From: Candidatus Saccharibacteria bacterium oral taxon 488
Lineage (GTDB): Bacteria; Patescibacteriota; Saccharimonadia; Saccharimonadales; Saccharimonadaceae
Assembly (NCBI GenBank): GCA_010202465.1
Contig: CP047919.1
Coordinates: 372,001-436,000 of the forward strand
DNA: 64,000 bases
Direction: 5' to 3'
Position 1 is the stretch's first letter. Each line of letters opens with the position of its first letter. The notes beneath the pieces were generated by a model. That model was not told where the DNA came from and ran no database searches. It was given only the letters and a program-made list of their open reading frames with translations. Made by a program: the position numbers and the translations under genes. Of this stretch, positions 17,407-25,867 are shown piece after piece.

Positions 17407-18614
17407 GCCGGGGTATCACCCTCTATCTCCACGTGCATCAGCCGTGGCGGGTGCGGCGATATAGTATTTTTGACGTAGCAGCGCGGCATGATTATTTCGA
17501 GACCAATGATCCGGCTCAAAACAACGAGCTGATTTTTCACAAAGTCGCTGAGAAGTCGTATCTGCGGATGAATGCTCTATTGGAGGAGCTGCTCAGGCGG
17601 CATCATGATTTCAAGCTGTCGCTGAGCATCAGCGGTGTGTTCCTCGAGCAAGCGGAGCGCTTTAACCCAGCGGTGATCGAGAGCTTTAAGCGGCTGATTG
17701 CCACTGGCAAGGTCGAATTGGTATCAAGTCCGTATTATCACAGCCTAGCGTTTTTTTATTCGCGACCCGAGTTTGAGGAGCAAATTCGTCGCCACCAGCA
17801 GAAACTGCGCCAGCTGTTTGGCGTCGAGACCACGGTGCTCGCAAATACCGAGCTGGCGTACAATAACGACCTCGCTAAGTGGGCGGAGGCGGCTGGCTTT
17901 AGTGGTGTGTTGGCCGAAGGTTGGGATGATGTGCTAGAGTGGCGTAGTCCGAATTATGTGTATCGGCCGGTCGGCACGGAAACGATCGGGCTGCTGCTCA
18001 AGAATTATCGCCTGAGTGACGATATCGCCTTTCGGTTTAGCAATCGGTCGTGGGCGGGTTGGCCACTGACGGCAGAAAAATATCGGACGTGGCTGATGGA
18101 GGCGACGGCCGAGGCGCCGCTGGTTAATTTGTTCATGGATTATGAAACCTTTGGCGAGCACCAGTGGTCGGATAGCGGTATTTTTAGCTTTTTTGATCAG
18201 TTCGTTGCCTCGTGGCTCGAGGTTAGTGATAATACGTTTTATACGGTGTCTGAGGCGCTGGCGGCGCATCGGCCGGTTGGTGATATCAGTATGCCAGAGA
18301 CGGTGACTTGGGCGGATAGTGAGCGCGATTTGACAGCGTGGAATGGCAATGACTTGCAGAAGGAGGCGCTGCGGTATCTGTACGAGCTGGAGGCCGACGT
18401 ACTGAGGAGTGGCGATGAGCAGCTGATCGCCGATTGGCGGCGATTGCAGTCGTCTGATCATTTCTATTATATGTGTACCAAGTGGTTTACTGACGGCGAT
18501 GTCCACGCCTATTTCAGTCCGTATGATTCGCCGTACGAGGCCTTCCTCTATTATGTTAACGCAATTCGCGATGTGCGCTGGCGGCTGAGCGCGCATCGGT
18601 ACGAGAGGTTTTGA
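17403..18614 (+). CDS. GH57 family alpha-amylase-like glycoside hydrolase
   Basis: 403 aa. GH57 conserved regions: LYLHVHQPWR (7-16), nucleophile E150 in LANTELAYNNDLAKW, GWDDVLEWR (173-181), and acid/base D246 in FMDYETFGEHQW. It would cleave or transfer alpha-1,4-glucans in the cytosol, as no signal peptide is present. The start at 17403 has AGGAGG 5 nt upstream inside the preceding gene. Coupled on both sides: ATGA with the glycosyltransferase, TGATG with the next gene. Confidence 0.9.
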   Translation: MSRGITLYLHVHQPWRVRRYSIFDVAARHDYFETNDPAQNNELIFHKVAEKSYLRMNALLEELLRRHHDFKLSLSISGVFLEQAERFNPAVIESFKRLIATGKVELVSSPYYHSLAFFYSRPEFEEQIRRHQQKLRQLFGVETTVLANTELAYNNDLAKWAEAAGFSGVLAEGWDDVLEWRSPNYVYRPVGTETIGLLLKNYRLSDDIAFRFSNRSWAGWPLTAEKYRTWLMEATAEAPLVNLFMDYETFGEHQWSDSGIFSFFDQFVASWLEVSDNTFYTVSEALAAHRPVGDISMPETVTWADSERDLTAWNGNDLQKEALRYLYELEADVLRSGDEQLIADWRRLQSSDHFYYMCTKWFTDGDVHAYFSPYDSPYEAFLYYVNAIRDVRWRLSAHRYERF

Positions 18615-20338
18615 TGTCGGTGCTACTAGCAAATGGCAGGTTGGCGATTAGGCTCGATCAGTTTGGTCGAGTGAGTTCACTGTCGTTCCCGCACGTTGGC
18701 CGCGAAGTTCAGAATCGACAATCCGTGCATCGGATCGGCGTGTGGGTAGACGGCGAATTTTCGTGGATTGATGATGGATCGTGGCAAGTGACGATGCGAC
18801 TGCCGCAGGGGGCGCTGGTGGCGCACACGGTGCTCAAGCATGAGCGGCTGGGGTTGGTGCTGGAATGCGATGATTTCGTTGATAGCAAGGTCAATGTATT
18901 TGGTCGTAATATTCACGTGGTCAATCTGCGAACTGAGACACGCCAGGTGCGGTTGTTTTTGCATCAGGCGTTTCGGCTGCACGACGATGGTCAAGCGATT
19001 GATACGGCGCAGTATGTCGAGGCTTCGCGGGCGCTGCTACATTATCGCGGGCGGCGGGCGTTTGCCGCTGGCCTACGGACGTTTAATGGGCGTGATTTCG
19101 ATCGGTGGACGGTCGGGCGATTTGGCGCTGGGCTGGATGGAGCGTGGCGTGATGCGGAGGACGGTGAGCTGGCGGGCTGTCCGCATGAATATGGCATGAC
19201 TGACTCGGTGCTAGGCTGTTCGCTACGGCTAGCGGCGTTGGCGTCGGATCGCTGCACCTATTGGTTAGCGGCGGGGACGTCGATCAAGGAAGCATTGGGG
19301 CTGCACGAAAAGACGCGCAGTATCGGCTTGGTGCGGAGCTTGGCGCGGACAACGGATTTTTGGCACAAGTGGCTGAGTCCAGGTTTTCGCGCAGTGCAGA
19401 AATTGTCGCCAGCCCACCGCCAGACCTTCGTTAATTCCCTGCTGACACTACGGGCTCACGCAGATGAATCTGGACTGGTACTGACTGATGACGCGGCGGG
19501 CAGTTGTCGTCTGCGCGACGCGGCGTTTGCGCTGTGGCCACTGATTCGGCTGGGGTATGGCAATGAGGCGGCGATGTTTTTCGAAGCTTGCCGGCGGATA
19601 TTTGAGACTGATGGTTACTTTGCGCCAGCGTATTATACGGATGGTGAGCCGGTGGCGACTGATACCGCGTGGAGTCAAGACCGGCCGCCAATGCGACTGG
19701 CGGATGCGGCGGCGGTACTATTTATCTTCTGTCAATTTGCGACGTCGCGAGTTGGCATGGAGCGCTCGCGGCAGCTATATCAATCGGTGGCCGCCAAGGT
19801 AGCGACATTTTTGACGGATAATTGGGACAATCCAGCAGCGGACGACGACACAGCGTTCGTTTGGCAGTTGTCGCGCGCGGCGCTGGAACAGGCGAGTGAA
19901 CTCGCGCAGCAACATGACGACCCAGCCAATGCGGTGCAGTGGCGAACCTGCGCTGATGATATTAGCACGCAACTGGCGGGACGTGGTGCTGATGAGGTAA
20001 CGATGGATGCGGTGTATGCTGCCTATATGTTTGGCGTTGAGGGCGAGGCTGAGCGGACAAAGCAGCTGGTCACTGAGGCGGTGCAAACCTTAGCGGCAGT
20101 TGATGGTCTGTTTAAGCGACGGGCGGATGACCCCAATAGCAGCGTGGTTGCTAGCCTGTGGCTGGCGCAATACTACATCGAGACAGGAGAGATGGCGCGA
20201 GCAGAGCGAATCGTTGACTTGATCCGCGAGCGGCGCATTATGAAAACTGGCGCAGTGAATGAACAAAGCGTATCGTCGGTGGTGGCTTCGGCTGAATACG
20301 TCAATACCCTGCTCGATATGATCGTGGCTCAGCGCTGA
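18614..20338 (+). CDS. GH15-like glucoamylase family protein, possible loss of acid residue
   Basis: 574 aa. The N-terminal beta-sandwich (to ~260) begins with LANGRLAIRLDQFGRVSSLS; the (alpha/alpha)6 part has CRLRDAAFALWPLIRLGYGN (~298-317), SLWLAQYYIETGEMARAERI, and the base-type Glu ~550 in GAVNEQ. At ~417-419, where GH15 enzymes have Trp-Glu (the acid), this protein reads Trp-Gln (FVWQLS). It may be weakly active, a phosphorylase-like variant, or a non-catalytic glucan binder. Third gene of the operon, overlapping GH57 by one base. Confidence 0.75.
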   Translation: MSVLLANGRLAIRLDQFGRVSSLSFPHVGREVQNRQSVHRIGVWVDGEFSWIDDGSWQVTMRLPQGALVAHTVLKHERLGLVLECDDFVDSKVNVFGRNIHVVNLRTETRQVRLFLHQAFRLHDDGQAIDTAQYVEASRALLHYRGRRAFAAGLRTFNGRDFDRWTVGRFGAGLDGAWRDAEDGELAGCPHEYGMTDSVLGCSLRLAALASDRCTYWLAAGTSIKEALGLHEKTRSIGLVRSLARTTDFWHKWLSPGFRAVQKLSPAHRQTFVNSLLTLRAHADESGLVLTDDAAGSCRLRDAAFALWPLIRLGYGNEAAMFFEACRRIFETDGYFAPAYYTDGEPVATDTAWSQDRPPMRLADAAAVLFIFCQFATSRVGMERSRQLYQSVAAKVATFLTDNWDNPAADDDTAFVWQLSRAALEQASELAQQHDDPANAVQWRTCADDISTQLAGRGADEVTMDAVYAAYMFGVEGEAERTKQLVTEAVQTLAAVDGLFKRRADDPNSSVVASLWLAQYYIETGEMARAERIVDLIRERRIMKTGAVNEQSVSSVVASAEYVNTLLDMIVAQR

Positions 20339-20389
20339 GGTTAGCGTAGGGGAATTAAGCCGGCCTACTGATTTGGTCGTTTGTCGCAA

Positions 20390-20421
20390 ATAAAAAATCA
20401 CCCCTGTCTGAGGGGGTGATT
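20390..20421 (-). terminator. Terminator after rpmG
   Basis: Minus strand AATCACCCC / GGGGTGATT, 9-bp stem, 8-nt loop, then TTTTATTT. Confidence 0.85.
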
Positions 20422-20435
20422 CTCGCTCGATGTCA

Positions 20436-20654
20436 TTAGCCCTTACGTGGTTTGACTTCGTTGCGGCCGAGGTTTTTCTTGGTCTCGGTGTAGGTTGCGT
20501 GCTGGCGAGCTACCGGGTCGTATTTTCGGAGTGTCAATTTGCCCTGCCCTTTGGTGGTGCGGTTTTGGGTGTTGACCGTGGTGTAGTACGTGCGGTGACC
20601 GCTCAAATCACTGACTAAACCAATCAACTTTCGCTTCGTATTCTTCTTTGCCAT
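20436..20654 (-). CDS. rpmG: Large ribosomal subunit protein bL33, cysteine-free form
   Basis: 72 aa. KRKLIGLVSDLSGHRTYYTT and LRKYDPVARQHATYTETK match L33; the CxxC pairs of zinc-binding L33 are absent. A ~10-residue Gln/Asn/Thr/Gly insert (around 30-38) makes it longer than usual. Extended -10 TGC-TATAAT (20691-20696) gives a ~30-nt leader. Confidence 0.9.
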   Translation of the reverse strand: MAKKNTKRKLIGLVSDLSGHRTYYTTVNTQNRTTKGQGKLTLRKYDPVARQHATYTETKKNLGRNEVKPRKG

Positions 20655-20755
20655 CTCTTTACTCGTTACGTTTATTTACAATCTTGACCGATTATAGCAC
20701 AGATAATTGGGAAACGCTAGGGCGCTTGTTAAGGAAAATTGCTCTTGCTCTCGGA

Positions 20756-21432
20756 CTAATACCAGCGAACCACCTCATCAAGTGGCCGGCGGCTGCGCGG
20801 GTGTGGCTGGTCACTCCGGCTGGCGTATCCGAGCGCCAGCATGAGAACTGGCAGGTCTTTATCCGGGTCAATGAGCTGGTGGGTTGTCAGTACCTCTGTC
20901 GCCTGATCAATCGAAAATCCCTCAATCGGACACGAGTCAATCCCCCGCTGGGCTGCCACCAGCATGGCAAAGCCAAGGGCGATGTACGCCTGGTGCGCCG
21001 ACCACTGATGTAGCCCATCAGGTGTGTCCATCAGCTTGAAATCTTTCTTGGCCCACTGCTTCCAGAAGGTCTTATAGGCGGTGCGCTCGACCAGGTTCAT
21101 TTGTTTTACGTCCTGGAGTATGTGATCAATGTGATCACTAAGCGCCTCGGCCGTCTTGGCGGTAAAAATCAGGAAATGACTGGCATCAAAGCGCGGCTTG
21201 TCTTGTTAATCGGCGCGCATTTTTTCAGACCCTGGCGCAGCTGCTGATCTTGGGTGACAATGACGTCGAATTGTTCAAAACCGTACGAGGTTGGCGTGAG
21301 GCGAATTGCCTCAAGGATCAGCTTCATATCTTGGTCAGAGATCTTTTTATCAGCATCAAATTTCTTGCAGGCATGGCGAAAATCCAGCGCTTTGGTAATT
21401 TCCGCTGCTGAAATGGTTGGTTTGCTGGTCAT
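20756..21432 (-). pseudogene. Nitroreductase family protein with a single-base frameshift
   Basis: N-terminal frame (from ATG 21432) gives RHACKKFDADKKISDQDMKL and TPTSYGFEQFDVIVTQDQQL, typical of FMN-dependent nitroreductases. Near 21198-21204 the frame is lost; the continuation one base off (KPRFDASHFLIFTAKTAEAL, then HQAYIALGFAMLVAAQRGID) completes the fold to 20756. Total length is 677 nt; one missing base restores 225 codons. Either decay or a sequencing indel. Its start overlaps the AlkD-like gene stop (ATGA). Confidence 0.85.
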
Positions 21433-22127
21433 TGGCGTCCTCCTTTTTGTTGCCTAATGATATGTTGCTCTTCGGGTGTGAATCGCCGCGATTCGCGCAT
21501 TTTTTGGTAAGCTTTGTTGCGCGTCCAAGCGTCGATGTGTCTGCTTTCTAGTTCAGCCAGTGTTAACTCAAAGAAGTTAACTGCCGCCGTCGCGTATAGC
21601 CAAGCTAGCCCCATCTTGACGTAATAGCCATCGTGCCTGACGTTTTGCAGCGCCGCAAAAACCTGGTCAATATGTGCTTTGTCTAGGAAATTAGTCATCA
21701 AAGAAATCACGCCGTAGCGCACCGTGAACTCGGCTTCGCTCCGCAAACATTCCAGCGCAAAGCCCCACCACACTTCGCCAGCAAAGCGCCGCTTTTTCTC
21801 GATGAACACATCAATGTGCGCCCACGAATCAACGCGCGGCAGGTAGCGCTTGGCTAGATCAATCGCCGTTTGGTCATCGAGCCGAGCGTGTGTGATCAGC
21901 AGCCCGCATAGCAGCACGTAGTCAAATGACTTGTTCTTGGCCGTTAGCAATTTGCTAATGTCCGCTGCGCTCATGTCGGGCGCTAATTCCCTCGCCAATC
22001 GCCGCAAATCCGGTATGCGCACACCGATGACCGGCATTTTGGTGTTGACGATGTGCTTGTTAAAGGCGGCGTAGGATTCGTTGCCTTGAGCGAGCGTTTC
22101 GAGTTGGCGCGTGAGGTTGTGAAGCAT
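21429..22127 (-). CDS. AlkD-like DNA alkylation repair (HEAT-repeat) protein
   Basis: 232 aa. Family signals: VIGVRIPDLRRLARELA (~33-49), SWAHIDVFIEKKRRFAGEVW (~101-120) and RYGVISLMTNFL; the fold is a HEAT-like superhelix that flips or excises alkylated bases. The -10 TATAAT (22134-22139) with -35 TTAGCA 17 nt away lies 6 nt before the ATG, so a leaderless mRNA is likely. Followed by the broken nitroreductase. Confidence 0.85.
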   Translation of the reverse strand: MLHNLTRQLETLAQGNESYAAFNKHIVNTKMPVIGVRIPDLRRLARELAPDMSAADISKLLTAKNKSFDYVLLCGLLITHARLDDQTAIDLAKRYLPRVDSWAHIDVFIEKKRRFAGEVWWGFALECLRSEAEFTVRYGVISLMTNFLDKAHIDQVFAALQNVRHDGYYVKMGLAWLYATAAVNFFELTLAELESRHIDAWTRNKAYQKMRESRRFTPEEQHIIRQQKGGRQ

Positions 22128-22268
22128 ATGTTTATTATAACCTATAAGCGGCGCATTGCTAACGCTGCTCCCACTGTTTCGGTGAAACCCGGCACGAGCT
22201 TCATCGTAGTCACTTCTTTTATATCAAACCAGGTAGCCTAAAACAAAACCAAAACGACTTAGCTTAAG
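22128..22268. other. Gap between AlkD-like gene and the R-M block
   Basis: Holds the leaderless promoter of the AlkD-like gene (22134-22162) and, near 22225-22265, a weak hairpin plus T-rich run that may end the methylase transcript. This is where base composition shifts from medium GC to AT-rich. No tRNA-derived direct repeat was visible. Confidence 0.4.
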
Positions 22269-23374
22269 TTATTTGCTAATGATTAGCACCTCTTTTGTTT
22301 TCGAGTGTGACAAAGCGTACTTGTAGTCCCTATTAGATACCACGCACATTTTTTTACCATATTGTGAAAGTATATCACATATCTGTTCAATGCTCGGGAT
22401 ACCGTCGCTTCTATAAGAAATGACTATTGTGGAATCAGAAAACTTACTTATTATTTTATGGAACTCTCTTTCTATCTGATTTTTATTAGTCCACGGGTTC
22501 TTTTTCTTATTTTTTATAGGTAAATGCTTATATCTATGATTAATCTTATTGTTCCAAGTTTTGTAGTTGGCTATTCCCTCTAGAAAGTGATAGAAATCTA
22601 AGTAGTCCGTGCCTACACCGTTGCTAGAGATGTACGGTGGGTCAAGATATACTAGGTCAATGTTTTTTGAATCAAAAGTTGCTACGTCTTTATTTAGGGC
22701 AACACAATTTTTACCGTTTGAGAATATTGAGCTATTGGCTTCTGCTGCGAAATGTCGAAAACAACTTTCGAAAGACTTGTCCCATGTCGCTTTGTTGCCA
22801 AAACTGCGCTTTACTGTCGATAGTCGTAAGTACAAGTTTGCTCTATGAAATAAATTATACGGCCTTTTAATAATACACGATTGAAATAAAGAAAAATAAG
22901 CAATTGCCCTCTTATACCTATCCCCAAGAGCTCAATATTAAAAATCGTTTTATCAAGCCAAGCATTTTCCTCGTCAGTATAGAAAATTCCCTTAAACGTT
23001 TTTTGAATAAAATTAAATGAACCGCTGTCATTGTTTAATATGAATTCAATATCTTCCTCGGTTAATAATATGGAATCATTTTCTATAAGTGCAGTTCCTA
23101 TTATCGAGTTGAACCTAAGAATGTCGTTATAGATAACTTCCTTTCCCTTGCGCTTCAGCATATGCGATACAGAACCGGTTCCACCAAAAGCATCAAGTGC
23201 GGTTGTAAAATTTATATCATATATATTTTCCCAAATCCAATCTGTTAATTTGTTCTTTGAACCCTGATAGCGTGTAGCTGGAAAAGGGTGCATTTCGTCA
23301 AATACAGTAATGATTTTTTCTTCTGCTAAATACGGTAAGAAGGATGGCTGAATTGCGACGTTCAGATCTCTCAT
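22269..23374 (-). pseudogene. Dam-family adenine methyltransferase (EcoRV-like R-M partner), frameshifted at a G run
   Basis: Frame 1 from ATG 23374 gives FPATRYQGSKNKL (motif X) and ALDAFGGTGSVS (motif I). Frame 2 to 22269 gives RPYNLFHRANLYLR, VKRSFGNKATWDKSF and the catalytic DLVYLDPPYISS. The frames join at a G4 run (CCCC at 22922-22925): five Gs would read ELLGDRYKRAIAYFSLFQ, matching the family. Length 1106 nt plus one base equals 368 codons. It starts 2 nt after the restriction gene. If real, the restriction enzyme would lack protection, so a sequencing indel or slippage at the G run is plausible. Confidence 0.85.
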
Positions 23375-23376
23375 AG

Positions 23377-24189
23377 CTACAACTCTTCGTCGATGGTGTT
23401 TAATAATTTAGCATCCGGCAGCTTTTTCTTGTATGCTACGTATTGCTTTAGATTTGAATATGGCGTATTTCCACCATCAGCCATATCACGAGTTTGGTAA
23501 TACATCCAATAGTCGTCAAAAATATCTGCACCAAGTTTAGCGAACGGCCCGTTACCATTATGTAGCTTTTCTATCTCTGTGATCGAGCCAATATTTTTTG
23601 TATTTCCTGAACCTGGCCTTGAGTTGGCAATCTTATATTTTTCCTGAACAATATAATCAAAATCAGAGACAACAGAGACTATCTCCGGTAAATCATCAAT
23701 CGTATATATTTTTTCTTCATCAATTTTATTGGGCTGCTGCGTATAAATGACCCCAAGAACAAGGTGGCAAGTATAATTTGAATATGGCATAGTTATATTT
23801 TTACCACTGGAACGATTGCGGAAATATCCAGTAAAAGCACCCAAGGTAAAACCGTTTACTCGAGTATTGCTGACTCGATAGGTAGATTTCACATCTACTG
23901 CAAACACAGTCCCGTCTCTCTCATCAATAAACGTAATGTCAGGATAGAAATTTTGATGCTCAGCTAGCACCATTTTTAGCTTATTGCTTCTCGCAAACTT
24001 CGAAATCGTAGGGAACAACATAAGCTCTATTATCTTAGATATGACCTTTGTATCTATTGAGATAGTATAGATATTTTTGTAAATGTCTATAAAGCCCTTA
24101 ACTACCCAATCATTATTCTTGTCTTGCAAGACTTTAAGGTCACCCCTTAAGGTATTTTCTAATTTGTTCTTAAATTCTTGTACTTTCAT
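23377..24189 (-). CDS. Type II restriction endonuclease, EcoRV family
   Basis: 270 aa. Clear similarity to EcoRV from memory: DTKVISKIIELMLFP, FYPDITFI, VFAVDVKSTY, FTLGAFTGYFRN, and RPGSGNTKNIGS. PD-(D/E)xK residues would be D84, D99 and K101. EcoRV cuts GATATC; the same target is a reasonable guess. The gene is AT-rich compared with its neighbours and lies about 260 bp from the 3' end of tRNA-Thr, as expected for acquired DNA. Extended -10 TGG-TATACT sits ~16 nt upstream. Confidence 0.9.
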   Translation of the reverse strand: MKVQEFKNKLENTLRGDLKVLQDKNNDWVVKGFIDIYKNIYTISIDTKVISKIIELMLFPTISKFARSNKLKMVLAEHQNFYPDITFIDERDGTVFAVDVKSTYRVSNTRVNGFTLGAFTGYFRNRSSGKNITMPYSNYTCHLVLGVIYTQQPNKIDEEKIYTIDDLPEIVSVVSDFDYIVQEKYKIANSRPGSGNTKNIGSITEIEKLHNGNGPFAKLGADIFDDYWMYYQTRDMADGGNTPYSNLKQYVAYKKKLPDAKLLNTIDEEL

Positions 24190-24233
24190 GCTAATAGACT
24201 AATAGTAGTATACCACAAAATAACACTCGGTGC

Positions 24234-24362
24234 TCACTTGTATACATGGAAATAATTCTGTAGACTGTCGTCGATGTTATCGGAGGTATCTTTGTTTATT
24301 GCTTGCATTTCTGAGAATGCTTTACCTAGCGATAATAATATACCCGACAATTTACCTACCAT
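24234..24362 (-). CDS. Small ORF or gene remnant between tRNA-Thr and the R-M genes
   Basis: 42 codons from ATG 24360-24362: MVGKLSGILLSLGKAFSEMQ, then a polar DNIDDSLQNYFHVYK end. The frame stays open upstream to just after the tRNA, without an ATG or ribosome site. It may be the C-terminal remnant of a gene cut by insertion at the tRNA. Low confidence. Confidence 0.3.
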   Translation of the reverse strand: MVGKLSGILLSLGKAFSEMQAINKDTSDNIDDSLQNYFHVYK

Positions 24363-24451
24363 TGTGGATCTTGGAGTTATGGCCTTACTGACATCAAGGC
24401 GCCAAAACAAAAAAACTGGCTAAAAATTTACTAGTAATCTAAAAATCAAAA

Positions 24452-24527
24452 TGGAGCCACGATCGGGGCTTGAACCCGAGACCTCATCCTTACCATGGAT
24501 GCGCTCTACCAACTGAGCTATCGCGGC
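24452..24527 (-). tRNA. tRNA-Thr (anticodon GGT), CCA tail encoded
   Basis: Acceptor GCCGCGA/TCGTGGC, D-arm GCTCAGTTGGTAGAGC, anticodon stem CATCC-ATGGTAA-GGATG with GGT, T-arm TCGGG-TTCAAGC-CCCGA, discriminator T, CCA. Its 3' end faces the R-M block. Confidence 0.93.
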
Positions 24528-24565
24528 ATATTACTACGTCTAAAAACGGCGCAGTAACAGTTGTT

Positions 24566-24593
24566 ATTGTATCACACTCGCATGGTCGTGCAA
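24566..24593 (-). promoter_or_regulatory. tRNA-Thr(GGT) promoter
   Basis: Minus strand -35 TTGCAC (24588-24593), 16-nt spacer, -10 TACAAT (24566-24571). Confidence 0.7.
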
Positions 24594-24612
24594 AGATGAT
24601 GGCGAGTCGAGA

Positions 24613-25188
24613 CTATTTCTTAGCCTTTGCTTTGGCTTCCGTTTTAGCCTGGTCTGGTGTATCAGTAGCTTTAGGGGTTGTTGGCTTATCTGCTTTGGCT
24701 GAGTCGAACTCAGATTCGATTTCGCTAAGCACGTAGCCCATAGCGGCGACCAGGGCGATGGCGACAACTCCGCTCGCAACGTCGTAGTAATGAGTGAAGA
24801 AGCTGAGAATAAAGGTGACAACGGTGGCAAGGAACGTAACGACAATGCCAGCGGTAGTAAAGAGCCAGCCTCGGGTTTGCTTGCGTCGTAGCGGTGAGAT
24901 GGCCAGTCCGAAGAGGACAATTTCGGTGATCGCAAAGATCAGCGTGATGATCTGCTGCAAGCGGATGATGGCGATATTTGGTACAAATATGGCGACGCCA
25001 AAGAGGGAGATATGATCAGCTTGTGACAGTAATGACAGGGCTGAGGTTAGCGACAAGGCAGCCACCACTGCCAGCAGTGCGGCGACAATCCAGAGGTTGT
25101 CGGCGACCGCTTGGCGCGATTGCTTGGACATGCGTGGTAATGGTTTATAGAGTGCTTTGAGTGTTTTGGCAAATGGAAATCGTTTCAT
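24613..25188 (-). CDS. Four-helix membrane protein with Lys/Ala-rich tail
   Basis: 191 aa. Hydrophobic helices near 30-55, 60-78, 83-100 and 107-150 (the last probably two); the ~40-residue C-terminus is Ala/Lys/Thr-rich and charged. No recognised family. -10 TATTAT preceded by TGC ends 6 nt before the ATG, so leaderless. Next gene in the same direction is another small membrane protein. Confidence 0.75.
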   Translation of the reverse strand: MKRFPFAKTLKALYKPLPRMSKQSRQAVADNLWIVAALLAVVAALSLTSALSLLSQADHISLFGVAIFVPNIAIIRLQQIITLIFAITEIVLFGLAISPLRRKQTRGWLFTTAGIVVTFLATVVTFILSFFTHYYDVASGVVAIALVAAMGYVLSEIESEFDSAKADKPTTPKATDTPDQAKTEAKAKAKK

Positions 25189-25224
25189 GATTTGATAATA
25201 GCATGTCGGGCGGCGGCGAGCAAC

Positions 25225-25524
25225 TCAGCGTGAAGTACGGGTAGATTTTGTGGTGCGCGCTCGGGTTGGCTTGGCTGGCCGTGGCAAGCGCGGTGCAATG
25301 ATGGCGTCCAGTACCGTCCAGGCGACGCTATTGACCAAGAAGACCACGCCGACGATACCGGCGATTGAGGCAGCTAGGTGTGCGGCTGAATTACTGATCA
25401 GGATTAGCCCGCCGCCGACAGTCAAGCTGATGATGGCTAGGGCGACATAGGCCTGCTGCAGTTTGAGGCGCTGATTTTTCTGCTCGTTCCAAGTGATCAG
25501 TCCTCGCTTAATAAGCTCTAACAT
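25225..25524 (-). CDS. Small two-helix membrane protein with basic tail
   Basis: 99 aa. N-terminal amphipathic lead (LELIKRGLITWNEQKNQRLK), helices about 27-47 and 52-72, then an Arg/Lys/Pro/Thr tail (RPAKPTRARTTKSTRTSR). I set the start at 25524: the extended -10 TGC-TATAAT ends 7 nt before it, whereas the longer frame reads back through a terminator and tRNA-Tyr. Function unknown. Confidence 0.75.
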   Translation of the reverse strand: MLELIKRGLITWNEQKNQRLKLQQAYVALAIISLTVGGGLILISNSAAHLAASIAGIVGVVFLVNSVAWTVLDAIIAPRLPRPAKPTRARTTKSTRTSR

Positions 25525-25560
25525 GCTCGAAATTATAGCATTGTTTACGAGTAAAGTCAA

Positions 25561-25584
25561 TAAAAGAGCGCCGACGGACGCTCT
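25561..25584 (-). terminator. Terminator after the tRNA-Thr/tRNA-Tyr unit
   Basis: Minus strand AGAGCG / CGCTCT stem with 8-nt loop, then TTTATT. Confidence 0.75.
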
Positions 25585-25600
25585 CTCTGAAATAACTATT

Positions 25601-25685
25601 TGGTGCCGGAAGTAGGACTCGAACCTACGAAGCCTGACGGCGGGAGATTTACAGTCTCCTGTGATTGCCACTACACGATTCCGGC
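25601..25685 (-). tRNA. tRNA-Tyr (anticodon GTA), class II, CCA encoded
   Basis: Acceptor GCCGGAA/TTCCGGC, anticodon stem GGAGA-CTGTAAA-TCTCC with GTA, long variable arm, T-arm GTAGG-TTCGAGT-CCTAC, discriminator A, CCA. Confidence 0.95.
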
Positions 25686-25748
25686 ATGGAACTTGCTGTA
25701 CCGCGGCGTCCGCACGTTTTTACACGCTTGGTGCGGGGGCGACGCAAA

Positions 25749-25825
25749 TGGAGCCGATTCAGGGATTCGAACCCAGGACCTGCTGTTTACAAAACAGCTG
25801 CTCTAACCAGCTGAGCTAAATCGGC
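25749..25825 (-). tRNA. tRNA-Thr (anticodon TGT), CCA encoded
   Basis: Acceptor GCCGATT/AATCGGC, anticodon stem GCTGT-TTTGTAA-ACAGC with TGT, T-arm CTGGG-TTCGAAT-CCC. Upstream of tRNA-Tyr in the same transcript; the 63-nt spacer can form a CCGCAC/GTGCGG hairpin, perhaps for processing. Confidence 0.95.
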
Positions 25826-25835
25826 ATCTTGAATG

Positions 25836-25864
25836 ATTGTAGCAAGTTTTGCAGCCCAAGACAA
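25836..25864 (-). promoter_or_regulatory. Promoter of the tRNA-Thr/tRNA-Tyr unit
   Basis: Minus strand -35 TTGTCT (25859-25864), 17-nt spacer ending TGC, -10 TACAAT (25836-25841). Confidence 0.8.
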
Positions 25865-25867
25865 GGT

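Noticed and set aside
24470..24736. 88-codon plus-strand ORF
   Set aside because: It starts within tRNA-Thr and runs antisense to a membrane protein gene.
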